Source of the DNA: Clostridiales bacterium
GTDB taxonomy: Bacteria > Bacillota > Clostridia > Oscillospirales > Butyricicoccaceae
Direction: 5' to 3'
Assembly (NCBI GenBank): GCA_022775385.1
Contig: JALFIV010000070.1
Span: forward strand, 1-38,585
Length of the DNA: 38,585 bases
A model generated the notes under the pieces. The model was not told where the DNA came from, did not search any database, and worked only from the letters and a program-made list of their open reading frames with translations. Each line of letters begins with the position of its first letter. Within the stretch, counting starts at the first letter, position 1. This document shows positions 1 through 8,563 of this stretch, one piece after another. The translations under genes and the position numbers were made by a program.

Positions 1-1056
1 CCACTCGCCCAGCTTGTCGATCTCCTTGCGGGTGAACTTGTCCGCACAGCCCTCGGCGTTGATCAGACGGACCGTGCCGCCGTTTGCAACCACGCTCTGG
101 AACACCGCGAACGAGCAGTCCGCACAGATATCCGAGATATCCTTGATCTCCATGCCGAAGCGGAGATCCGGCTTGTCCGAACCGAAGCGGTTCATCGCTT
201 CCTTCCACGGCATGCGCGGGAGCGGGAGCTGGATATCAACACCCAGAACATCCTTGAACACGCGCTGCAGGAAGCCCTCGTTGACCGCGATGACGTCGTC
301 CTCCTCGACGAACGACATCTCCAGGTCGATCTGCGTGAACTCCGGCTGACGGTCGGCGCGCAGATCCTCATCGCGGAAACAGCGGGCGATCTGCATATAG
401 CGGTCGACACCGGACAGCATCAGCAGCTGCTTGTACTGCTGCGGAGACTGAGGCAGGGCATAGAACGTGCCCGGATGGATACGGGACGGAACCAGATAGT
501 CGCGCGCGCCTTCCGGCGTGGACTTCTGCAGGATCGGGGTCTCAATCTCCAAGAATCCCTGCTCATCGAAGTAGTCGCGGGCGATCTTGGTGATGCGGTG
601 GCGCAGCTTGAGGTTGCGCTGCATCGACGGGCGGCGCAGATCCAGATAGCGGTACTTGAGGCGCAGCTGGTCATTGACCTCCTTGTCGTCCGAAATCTCG
701 AACGGAGTGGTCTCGGACTTGGACAGGACGCGCACATCGGTCACCGTGATCTCAATCTCACCGGTCGGCATCTTCGGGTTGATGGCGCGCTCATCGCGCT
801 TGGCAACCACGCCGCGGACCGCGAGAACGTACTCCATGCGGACACCGAATGCGATGTCGAACAGGTCCTTGTTGACCGACTTATCAAACGTGCACTGGAC
901 AATGCCCGTGCGGTCGCGCAGCAGCAGGAACAGAACGCCGCCGTTGTCGCGGGTTCGGTCGCACCAGCCGTTGAGGACAACCTCGCGGCCGGCGTCCGCT
1001 GCACGAAGCTCGCCGCACCAGTCCGTGCGCTTCATGCCGTGAATTGAAGTATTCAT
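1..1056 (-). CDS. aspS: Aspartyl-tRNA synthetase (N-terminal part; gene runs off the left edge)
   Basis: Minus-strand reading frame [54 protein letters not shown]...[14 protein letters not shown]...[42 protein letters not shown]; typical class II AspRS. Missing from the ORF track because it is open at the edge; preceded by GGAGGGAATG. Confidence 0.96.
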   Translation of the reverse strand, partial: MNTSIHGMKRTDWCGELRAADAGREVVLNGWCDRTRDNGGVLFLLLRDRTGIVQCTFDKSVNKDLFDIAFGVRMEYVLAVRGVVAKRDERAINPKMPTGEIEITVTDVRVLSKSETTPFEISDDKEVNDQLRLKYRYLDLRRPSMQRNLKLRHRITKIARDYFDEQGFLEIETPILQKSTPEGARDYLVPSRIHPGTFYALPQSPQQYKQLLMLSGVDRYMQIARCFRDEDLRADRQPEFTQIDLEMSFVEEDDVIAVNEGFLQRVFKDVLGVDIQLPLPRMPWKEAMNRFGSDKPDLRFGMEIKDISDICADCSFAVFQSVVANGGTVRLINAEGCADKFTRKEIDKLGEW

Positions 1057-1097
1057 AAAACATTCCCTCCGTAAACTAAAGGATCGTTGGTTTTCCG

Positions 1098-2363
1098 TTA
1101 TGCCATGACGACAGCGGCGATGCTCTCCGCATCCAGCGCCGTCTCGGTCTGCTCGCCGGTCTCCATGTTCTTGAGGCGGACGGTGCCGTTTTCCAGCTCG
1201 CCCGTGCCGATGACCGCGGAGAAGCGCGCGCCGATCTTGTTGGCGTACTTCATCTGCGCCTTGAGTCCGCGTCCGACCAGGTCGCGCTCGGCAGAGACGC
1301 CCATCTGACGCAGGTCATAGGTCAGCTTCTGTACCGGACGGTCTGCCTCCTCACCCAGCGGCGCGAGGTAAATGTCGGATACCGGCGGCTCCGGGAACGG
1401 TGCACCGACCGCTTCCATCACCATAATCAGGCGCTCCAGACCGCAGCCGAAGCCCATGCCCGGGGTCTGGTCGCCGCCCAGCTGGGAGACCAGTCCGTCG
1501 TAGCGTCCGCCGCCGCAGATTGTGCCCTGTGCGCCGATGTTTCCGGAGACGAACTCAAATACCGTCTTGGTGTAATAGTCCAGACCGCGGACGATGCCGG
1601 TGTCGATCTCATACTCGATGCCCATGTCATCCAGATACGCCTGTACCTTGGCAAAGTGATCCTTGCACTCGTCACACAGGTAATCCAGTGCAACCGGCGC
1701 ATCCTTGGCGATCTCGCCGCAGGTCGGAACCTTGCAGTCGAGCACGCGCATCGGATTGCGCTCGAGACGCTCCTTGCAGGTGCCGCACAGCATATCCTTT
1801 TTGTCGTTCAGATAGGCCTTGAGTGCGTCATAGTACTTCGGACGACAGTGCGGACAGCCGATGGAGTTGATGTGCACCTTGACCTCGTGGATACCCAGAC
1901 GCTTGAGCGCGGTATCGGCGAGCGAGATGACCTCCGCGTCGGTCGCCGGCGTCGGCGCGCCGAATACCTCGACGCCGAACTGATGATGCTCGCGCAGACG
2001 TCCCTTCTGGACGTTTTCATAGCGGTAGTTCGGGACGATGTAGTAGCCCTTGAACGGGAGTCCCTTTGCATACAGCGAATTTTCCAGATAGGCGCGGACG
2101 GTGGACGCCGTGCCCTCCGGACGCAGGGTGACCGAACGGCCGCCCTTGTCGGTAAACGTATACATTTCCTTCTGTACGACATCGGTCGTGTCGCCGATGC
2201 CGCGGTTGAACAGCTCGGTGTGCTCAAAGTTTGGGAAACGGATCTCACGGAAGCCGTACTCCGCCGCAATCGTGCGCAGTACACCCTCGACATACTGCCA
2301 CTTATAAACCTCGGACGGAACGACGTCCTTGGTGCCCTTTGGCGCCTTGATATACTCAGCCAT
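1098..2363 (-). CDS. hisS: Histidyl-tRNA synthetase
   Basis: MAEYIKAPKGTKDVVPSEVYKWQYVEG...LRPEGTASTVRAYLENSL...GTICGGGRYDGLVSQLGG...GMGFGCGLERLIMVME: HisRS motifs. The track ORF extends to 2792, but the homologous start is the ATG at 2363. Confidence 0.96.
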   Translation of the reverse strand: MAEYIKAPKGTKDVVPSEVYKWQYVEGVLRTIAAEYGFREIRFPNFEHTELFNRGIGDTTDVVQKEMYTFTDKGGRSVTLRPEGTASTVRAYLENSLYAKGLPFKGYYIVPNYRYENVQKGRLREHHQFGVEVFGAPTPATDAEVISLADTALKRLGIHEVKVHINSIGCPHCRPKYYDALKAYLNDKKDMLCGTCKERLERNPMRVLDCKVPTCGEIAKDAPVALDYLCDECKDHFAKVQAYLDDMGIEYEIDTGIVRGLDYYTKTVFEFVSGNIGAQGTICGGGRYDGLVSQLGGDQTPGMGFGCGLERLIMVMEAVGAPFPEPPVSDIYLAPLGEEADRPVQKLTYDLRQMGVSAERDLVGRGLKAQMKYANKIGARFSAVIGTGELENGTVRLKNMETGEQTETALDAESIAAVVMA

Positions 2364-2451
2364 AAGCGGGTCATTCCTTTCTTCTGATAGAATACAGCCG
2401 CACCGCGGAGCATTTCCGCAATGTTGCTCTGTTGTACAATAGATTTTCATG

Positions 2452-2487
2452 AAAAACAGGCGGTCATGCAAACCGCCTGGTTTTTTC
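2452..2487 (-). terminator. Rho-independent terminator downstream of mgsA
   Basis: On the minus strand: AGGCGGT-loop-ACCGCCT hairpin followed by GTTTTT; lies between mgsA and hisS. Confidence 0.7.
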
Positions 2488-2523
2488 GGTTTTGGATAAA
2501 ATGCATCCGTCGCTGCAGCGCAC

Positions 2524-2946
2524 TCAGCCGCGCTTCGGCTTCGGATTGACGATATCACGCCAGTCGAGGTCGCCGCGGTCAAGACCGAGAACCAGCATCT
2601 CCGCCGTTGCAACATTGGTCGCAATCGGGATGTTGTGCATGTCACAGAGGCGCGCGAGTGCATGGACATCCGGCTCATACTCACTGTTTGAGTTCGGGTC
2701 GCGGAAGAACAGAACCATGTCAATCTCGTTATACGCCACGCGTGCGCTGATCTGCTGTTCACCGCCCTGCATGCCGGCCATATACTTTTCAATTTTCAGT
2801 CCGGTCGCATCCTCGACATACTTGCCGGTTGTGCCCGTCGCACAAATACGGTGCTTGGCCAAAATGCCGCAGTATGCCATACAGAACTGAACCATCAGTT
2901 CCTTCTTCGTGTCATGCGCAATCAATGCTATATTCATCTCAGACAC
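2524..2946 (-). CDS. mgsA: Methylglyoxal synthase
   Basis: MNIALIAHDTKKELMVQFCMAYCGILAKHRICATGTTGKYVEDATGLKIEKYMAGMQGGEQQISARVAYNEIDMVLFFRDP...; classic MgsA sequence. Confidence 0.95.
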   Translation of the reverse strand: MSEMNIALIAHDTKKELMVQFCMAYCGILAKHRICATGTTGKYVEDATGLKIEKYMAGMQGGEQQISARVAYNEIDMVLFFRDPNSNSEYEPDVHALARLCDMHNIPIATNVATAEMLVLGLDRGDLDWRDIVNPKPKRG

Positions 2947-3023
2947 CTTCTTTCTCTGATTATCTGTACGACCCCTAAGACCACAGCCATACAGTCTCTC
3001 TCAATTCAACTCTTTCAAAAATA

Positions 3024-3773
3024 TTACGGTATCCGCATCAGCGGTACGTTTTCTCCTGTTAACCGGCGTGCAATGTTGGTATACGCACCCGCCGCGCCAC
3101 TCTGCTGCGACGTCACAATCGGCTTTCCCTCCGCCGCGCAGATCGAAACCGACGGATCTTCGGGAATCACCCCGAGCAGACACAGGCCGGTCGCATCCAT
3201 TGCATCGTCTACCGTGACCGCGCCGCCGCGCTTGACCATCCGGTTGCTGATCCGGTTGACTGCGAGACGGACTGTGCGGACCTGCTGATCCTCCAGCAGG
3301 CGCGCCATGCGTTCCGCACCGCGCAGGCTTCCGTTTTCTCCGGTTGTCACAACAATCGCCTCGTCCGCCGCCGCGGCAAACGCGGTATACTCCGGCGCGA
3401 GGCCGGCCGGGCCGTCGATCAGTACATAGCGGAATTTCTCCTCCCGGATCTGGCGCACGAGCGTGCGGATCTGATCCGCAGCAAGCCCGGTGCTCATCGG
3501 GTCCGCCGGTGCTGTCAGCAGGTAGAGGTTTTCCAGCGCCGGATGCTTGACCGCCGCCTCGTCCAGAGTCACCATACCGGATGCCACGTCGGCGAAGCTG
3601 AATACCACGCGGTCGCTCATTCCGAGCACAATGTCCAGATTGCGCAGTCCGGAGTCCCCGTCGATCACGAGAACTTTCTTTCCCGCGGATGCGAGCGCCG
3701 CCGAAACACCGGCGACCAGAGAGGTTTTTCCGGTCCCTCCCTTTCCAGATGCCACAACAATGATCTTCGTCAT
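3024..3773 (-). CDS. minD: MinD-like ParA/MinD-family ATPase
   Basis: MTKIIVVASGKGGTGKTSLVAGVSAALASAGKKVLVIDGDSGLRNLDIVLG: deviant Walker A (KGGTGKT) and DGDxGLRNLD as in MinD; upstream AGGAGGAAAT. Confidence 0.88.
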   Translation of the reverse strand: MTKIIVVASGKGGTGKTSLVAGVSAALASAGKKVLVIDGDSGLRNLDIVLGMSDRVVFSFADVASGMVTLDEAAVKHPALENLYLLTAPADPMSTGLAADQIRTLVRQIREEKFRYVLIDGPAGLAPEYTAFAAAADEAIVVTTGENGSLRGAERMARLLEDQQVRTVRLAVNRISNRMVKRGGAVTVDDAMDATGLCLLGVIPEDPSVSICAAEGKPIVTSQQSGAAGAYTNIARRLTGENVPLMRIP

Positions 3774-3799
3774 ATTTCCTCCTACTGCTAGATACTAAA

Positions 3800-3828
3800 A
3801 TTATATACCAATTAGAAACTTCACACAA
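3800..3828 (-). promoter_or_regulatory. Predicted sigma70-type promoter for the minD-like gene
   Basis: Minus strand TTGTGT - 17 nt - TATAAT, about 27 nt upstream of the minD ATG. Confidence 0.65.
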
Positions 3829-3969
3829 GGTTTTTTGGTTAAAATTCTTGAAAAAACTTCGTGTTGTATGGAAAATCCTGCATGAATCCTGTCCGTTTTG
3901 GTACAAGACCGCCGGCGGGCCGGGAGGCCGCCTCACCCGAGTGAGACAGCCTCCCCTTCCTCTGCCGGA

Positions 3970-6123
3970 TTATTCATCATAATACTCGTCTTCGTCGTAA
4001 TACTCCTCGTCATCGTAGTAGTCGTCTTCATCGTAATACTCGTCCTCGTCGTAGTACTCGTCGTCCTCGTAGTCTTCCTCGTCGTCATAGTAGTAGACCG
4101 GCGGTTCATACTGATAGTCGACATCGCCGTAGAAGTAATAGTTGTAGATATCACGGACGACCGGTGCGACGTTGTTGCCCGAATCGCCGCCCTCGATGAC
4201 GACGCAGACCGCGATCTCCGGTGTCTCATACGGCGCATACGAAATAAACAGGCCGTTGTCCTGCTTGCCCTCGCCGCGCTGTGCCGTGCCCGACTTGCCG
4301 GCGATCTGAATCGGATAGTATTCGAACACCGTCGCCGCCGTACCATCCTCGCCGGTGACCTCCGACATGCCCTCGTGTACAATCGACCACGTCTCATCCG
4401 AGGCATCCACCTTGCTGATGACCTCCGGCTTGATGGTCTCAATCGTCTTCTTGCCGTCGAATGACTTGACTTCCTTGAGCAGATGCGCCGCGTATACATT
4501 GCCGCCGTTGGCAATCGCCGCACAGTAGTTGGCAAGCTGCAGCGGTGTGAACGCATTGTCGCCCTGTCCGATGGCGGACTGCAGGGTGTCGCCCGGCGCC
4601 CACTCGGCCGCCGTGCCGTTTTTGACCGCCTCCGCGCGCTCGGTCGGACCGGATACCGTGCCGCGCTTTTCTCCCGACAGCTCAATGCCGGTGTATTCGC
4701 CGAGACCGAACTTTTTCGCATATTTCTCCAGCTTTTCCGCGCCGAGCAGACGACCGGTTTCAAAGAAGAAGTAGTTGCAGGAGTCCTTGATCGCGTCGAT
4801 GACATCCTCACTCCCGTGTGTGGTGCCGTACGCGCTGTAAAGCCAGCACCGCGGCTGATAGTCGTCGTAGAAGGTATAGATACCCTGGTCATAGATCTGG
4901 GAATACCGGTCGATGATGCCCTCCTCCAGTCCGGCAACCGCCGTGCAGATCTTAAAGGTCGAGCCGGGGGCATATACCGTGGCGATACTGCGGTTGACCA
5001 GCGGGGAGAGCTGATTTTCATTCAGCGTCTCAAAATCCTGCTGGAAAGTCTGCGGATTGTAGGTCGGATAGTTCGCCATCGCGAGAATTTCGCCGGTGTT
5101 GACATCCAGCACCACCGCCGCGCCGCCTTCGGCGCCTTCAATCGCCTGACACTGTTCCGCCAGCGACTGCTCGACGACCGCCTGAAACGCCGAGTCGATG
5201 GTCAGCACAGTCGTATTGCCGGACTCCGCCTCGCGGTCGGTCTGTTCGCTGATGACATGGCCGCGCGAGTCCGTCCGGATCGTGCGCTGTCCGTCCTTGC
5301 CGTGGAGGTACTCCTCAAACGCCTCCTCCACGCCGACCTTGCCGACGATGGAGTCCATCGAATAGCCGAGATCCTCGTATTTTCCCCAGTCCTCCTGATA
5401 AATCGGACCGGTGTAGCCGATAATATTGCCGGCGGTGGAGGTGTTGATCTGGCGTTCGGACTGGGTCTCGACCTCGACGCCGGGCAGCTGGTCATGCTGC
5501 TCCATGACCTTGGTGACAAGGTCGATGCTCGCGTTGGTCGCCATCGTGTAGTTGTTGTAAATCGAAAACTGCTCGCGCGTCATCTGGTAGCGCACGCGCA
5601 CAATGCGGATCTTCTTGAGGTTGGAATACGAGTCGGACACGCCGTAATACTCGCACAGACGCGCCATGACCTCCGAAGCATCCATGCCTGCCGGCCAGTC
5701 CTGCTCCTCGCAGAAGCTCTGCAGTTTCTTGTAGTTGTCGTTTTTCGTGCTGGTAAACACGAACTGCTTGTTGCGCAGGTGGATCGGCAGGGTGTCCGTC
5801 ATCTGCGCCGTCGTGTCGTTGTTGATCAGGTCTAGCAGCTTGAGAACGACCTCGTTGCGTCCCTCTTTCGGCCACATCGCGTAGTCGATCGTGATCGCAT
5901 ACATGGTGGAGTTACTGACCAGTTTGACCCCGTTGCGGTCGAGAATTTCGCCGCGGGATGCCGAGACCGTGCGGGTATAGCTGTACTGCTGATCGGCCTT
6001 CTTTGCGTATTCCTCACCGTGGATCATCTCCAGCGAGATCAGATTGGCCGCACTGACCAGACAGCCGAACACCGCGAGCAGACCGAGGGCGAGCAGACGG
6101 CGGAATCGTGTGTGTTTATTCAT
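3970..6123 (-). CDS. mrdA: Penicillin-binding protein 2 (peptidoglycan D,D-transpeptidase), with acidic Tyr-rich C-terminal tail
   Basis: MNKHTRFRRLLALGLLAVFG (N-terminal TM), SRGEILDRNGVKL, APGSTFKICTAVAGLEEG (SxxK), DSCNYFFFETG (SxN), AGKSGTAQ (KSG). Start at the ATG overlapping the mreD end. Confidence 0.93.
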   Translation of the reverse strand: MNKHTRFRRLLALGLLAVFGCLVSAANLISLEMIHGEEYAKKADQQYSYTRTVSASRGEILDRNGVKLVSNSTMYAITIDYAMWPKEGRNEVVLKLLDLINNDTTAQMTDTLPIHLRNKQFVFTSTKNDNYKKLQSFCEEQDWPAGMDASEVMARLCEYYGVSDSYSNLKKIRIVRVRYQMTREQFSIYNNYTMATNASIDLVTKVMEQHDQLPGVEVETQSERQINTSTAGNIIGYTGPIYQEDWGKYEDLGYSMDSIVGKVGVEEAFEEYLHGKDGQRTIRTDSRGHVISEQTDREAESGNTTVLTIDSAFQAVVEQSLAEQCQAIEGAEGGAAVVLDVNTGEILAMANYPTYNPQTFQQDFETLNENQLSPLVNRSIATVYAPGSTFKICTAVAGLEEGIIDRYSQIYDQGIYTFYDDYQPRCWLYSAYGTTHGSEDVIDAIKDSCNYFFFETGRLLGAEKLEKYAKKFGLGEYTGIELSGEKRGTVSGPTERAEAVKNGTAAEWAPGDTLQSAIGQGDNAFTPLQLANYCAAIANGGNVYAAHLLKEVKSFDGKKTIETIKPEVISKVDASDETWSIVHEGMSEVTGEDGTAATVFEYYPIQIAGKSGTAQRGEGKQDNGLFISYAPYETPEIAVCVVIEGGDSGNNVAPVVRDIYNYYFYGDVDYQYEPPVYYYDDEEDYEDDEYYDEDEYYDEDDYYDDEEYYDEDEYYDE

Positions 6124-6653
6124 GATGTTCCATCTGCTCCCTTCTGCTGCGCCGCGCACCGCTGATCCGCACGACCAGCCAGTAGACCGGCAGTGTAATC
6201 AGCGCCGTGAGCGCCGCCTGAATCAGCAGGCTGTGCAGAACAGCCGTCAGACTGCTCTCCGTCACAAACTGAAAATAAAACAGATAGCGGACAATCGACA
6301 ATGCAGCCGGCATGCACACCGCCGCAATCACCGCAGTGCGCAGCGGATGCCGTCTCCACCCCTGTGATTCGCCGTACAGACCGCAGGCGATGCCGCCGAT
6401 CATATAATATATCGGATACAGACCTTCCACCCCGACACCGGAGATGTCATACAGCATGCCGGCAAGCATGCCGCAGACCATTCCCGCCGGACAGCCCAGA
6501 AACAGGCCGGATGCGGCAATAATCGACGGAAGAAAGTCAATATGAGCGCCAAACACCGAGACCCGGATGCCCACGCTGGACTCCGCCACAAAGCAGAGCA
6601 CCATGAGCACCGCACACAGCAGGATGCGGAGCGCCCGGGATGATTGTTTCATA
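6116..6653 (-). CDS. mreD: Rod shape-determining protein MreD
   Basis: Small polytopic membrane protein (MKQSSRALRILLCAVLMVLCFVAESSVGIRVSVFGAHIDFLPSIIAASGLFLGCPAGMVCGMLAGMLYDI...) between mreC and PBP2; ribosome-binding site GGAGGCCAGCT. Confidence 0.85.
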
Positions 6654-6663
6654 GCTGGCCTCC

Positions 6664-7512
6664 TCAATCGCTGATGGAATAGTCGGTGATGACAAAGACG
6701 CGGGTGACGTTTTTGACATTGACATACGGCTCGACAACCGCATAGTCCGACATGCCGTCGCTCGCGGTCTTGACACTGTGCACGGTACCGATCTGCAGTC
6801 CCTTCGGGAACAGACCGCCCGATCCGGAGGTCTCCACTGTGCTGCCCTTGCCGACAGCTGCGCCGTGGTTGAGGTAGCTAACAATCAGACGACCCTTGCT
6901 CATCTGCTTATAGTCGCCGTGTGCGACACCGATTTCATCCGTGCCGAGAATCATTGCTCCCGCCTGCATATTGGGGTCGAGCACGGTGGTGATCTCCGCC
7001 GAATGGTCGGAAATCTGGGTGATGTAGCCGACCAGGCCGTCGGAGTTGATGACGCAGTCGTACAGCTCCAGACCGTCCTTCTCGCCCGAGTCGATGGTCA
7101 GCACGGACGACCACTCATCCATCTGACGCGCGACAACCTCGGCGGTCTCGTATTTAAACTCCGAGCCGCGCTGGGCGACACCCAGCATCTCGCGCAGCTC
7201 CTTGTTCTCGTCGAGCGCATCCTTTGCGTCGTTGAGCTCCTGCTTGAGATCACTGACCTGTTTTTTCAGGCTCTCATTCTCCGCGAGCAGATCGTCAAAG
7301 AAGAACACGCGGTTGTACAGATTGGCGACCTTGACCGCCAGATGCGTCACTGCCCGCTGTGCGGGAACCAGCGCACCCTTGGCCGCCCTGCTCGTCGGGC
7401 TTTCTTTCTTTGTCATGCCGGTGTAGAACGCGGTCATCAGGCACAGAACCACCACCAGCACTGCGACCGGAAACCATTTGCGTCCGGTCAATTCTTTCCA
7501 CCAATTTTTCAA
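6664..7512 (-). CDS. mreC: Rod shape-determining protein MreC
   Basis: N-terminal TM, coiled coil (LAENESLKKQVSDLKQELNDAKDALDENKELREMLG), then beta domain AEVVARQMDEWSSVLTIDSGEKDGLELYDCVINSDGLVGYI. Confidence 0.93.
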   Translation of the reverse strand: MKNWWKELTGRKWFPVAVLVVVLCLMTAFYTGMTKKESPTSRAAKGALVPAQRAVTHLAVKVANLYNRVFFFDDLLAENESLKKQVSDLKQELNDAKDALDENKELREMLGVAQRGSEFKYETAEVVARQMDEWSSVLTIDSGEKDGLELYDCVINSDGLVGYITQISDHSAEITTVLDPNMQAGAMILGTDEIGVAHGDYKQMSKGRLIVSYLNHGAAVGKGSTVETSGSGGLFPKGLQIGTVHSVKTASDGMSDYAVVEPYVNVKNVTRVFVITDYSISD

Positions 7513-7518
7513 CTTCCC

Positions 7519-8091
7519 TCAACCTTTCTCCGGGAATTTTTTCAGCATTTGATGCAGCATACAGACGGGAAGCCCCATGACTCCGTAGTAGTCTCCTTCG
7601 ATCCGCTCGATGAACAGCGACCCATATCCCTGAATGCCGTAGGCACCCGCCTTGTCCATCGGCTCGCCGGTCGCGATATAGTCCGCGATCTCCGTCTCGG
7701 ACATCGGACGGAAATGCACATCGGTCACCGAGACCTCCGTCTTCTCCCGACCGTCTCCGGCGACCGACACCGCAGTCATCACCTGATGCGCCCGTCCGGA
7801 CAGCGAACGCAGCATGCGCGCCGCATCCGCCTCGTCCTCCGGCTTGCCGAAGATGGTATCGCACACCACAATGGTGTCCGCCGCAATCACGAGTGACTGC
7901 GGATGGCTTTGGGCAATCGCCTGCGCCTTGCGCCGTGCGAGATCGCAGACCGCCTGCTCCGGCGTCATCTCCGGGCTCATGCTCTCGTCGATATCCGCCG
8001 GCTGTACCGAAAACGACGGCACCAGACGCTGCAGCAGCTCCTGCCGCCGCGGAGACTGGGACGCCAAAATCACTTCTCTCATAAAATCCAT
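7519..8091 (-). CDS. maf: Maf family nucleotide pyrophosphatase
   Basis: MREVILASQSPRRQELLQRL...DIDES...AADTIVVCDTIFGKPEDEADAARMLRSLSGRAHQVMTAV: Maf signature. Confidence 0.95.
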   Translation of the reverse strand: MDFMREVILASQSPRRQELLQRLVPSFSVQPADIDESMSPEMTPEQAVCDLARRKAQAIAQSHPQSLVIAADTIVVCDTIFGKPEDEADAARMLRSLSGRAHQVMTAVSVAGDGREKTEVSVTDVHFRPMSETEIADYIATGEPMDKAGAYGIQGYGSLFIERIEGDYYGVMGLPVCMLHQMLKKFPEKG

Positions 8092-8106
8092 ACTCTTTTC
8101 TATCGT

Positions 8107-8559
8107 TTACTCCCGACCAGTCGAGCCGAATCCGCCCGACCCACGCGAGGTTTCTTCCAAGGCATCTGCCTCCGACGCAGAAAACTGCACCACCGGCATC
8201 ACCACAAGCTGTGCGATGCGCTCGCCGGGCTGAATGGTGTAGGACTCCGGCGACAGATTGACCAGTCCCACGCGGATTTCTCCGCGGTAGTCGCTGTCAA
8301 TCACGCCGACGCCGTTGGACAGCGCCAGTCCATGCTTGACGGCAAGGCCGCTGCGGGCGAACACAAATGCGCCATGCTGTGCGTCCGGCAGCTCCAGTGC
8401 AAGACCGGTCGGCACCATCGCCCGTCCCATCGGGGACAGGGTGAGCGGCTCGTCTAGATTGGCGCACAGATCCGCGCCGGCACTTCCCGCCGTCGCAAAC
8501 CGAGGCAGTTCGGATACCCGTCCGTTCGGACTGGGAATCCGCTGAAATTTGATTGTCAT
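8107..8559 (-). CDS. dut: Deoxyuridine 5'-triphosphate nucleotidohydrolase (dUTPase)
   Basis: ATAGSAGADLCANL, FARSGLAVKHGLALSNGVGVIDSDYRGEIRVGLVN, PGERIAQLVVMPV, RGSGGFGSTG: dUTPase motifs. Confidence 0.95.
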   Translation of the reverse strand: MTIKFQRIPSPNGRVSELPRFATAGSAGADLCANLDEPLTLSPMGRAMVPTGLALELPDAQHGAFVFARSGLAVKHGLALSNGVGVIDSDYRGEIRVGLVNLSPESYTIQPGERIAQLVVMPVVQFSASEADALEETSRGSGGFGSTGRE

Positions 8560-8563
8560 CGTA

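Noticed and set aside
2364-2451. T-box riboswitch upstream of hisS
   Set aside because: The leader between the mgsA terminator and the hisS start is under 90 nt, too short for a T-box, and I saw no recognisable T-box sequence.
2364-2792. N-terminal extension of hisS in the ORF track
   Set aside because: Runs through mgsA in a different frame and across a terminator; HisRS homology begins at the ATG at 2363.
3001-3936. 311-aa minus-strand ORF overlapping minD in another frame
   Set aside because: Out of frame with the clear MinD sequence, starts in the intergenic region and gives low-complexity Gly/Arg-rich translation.
3898-4464. Plus-strand ORF predicted to be extremely hydrophobic (VIVVVVFIVILVLVVVLVVLVVF)
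   Set aside because: It is the antisense of the PBP2 Asp/Glu/Tyr tail; complementing GAY/GAR/TAY codons yields Val/Ile/Leu/Phe, so the apparent transmembrane protein is an artefact.
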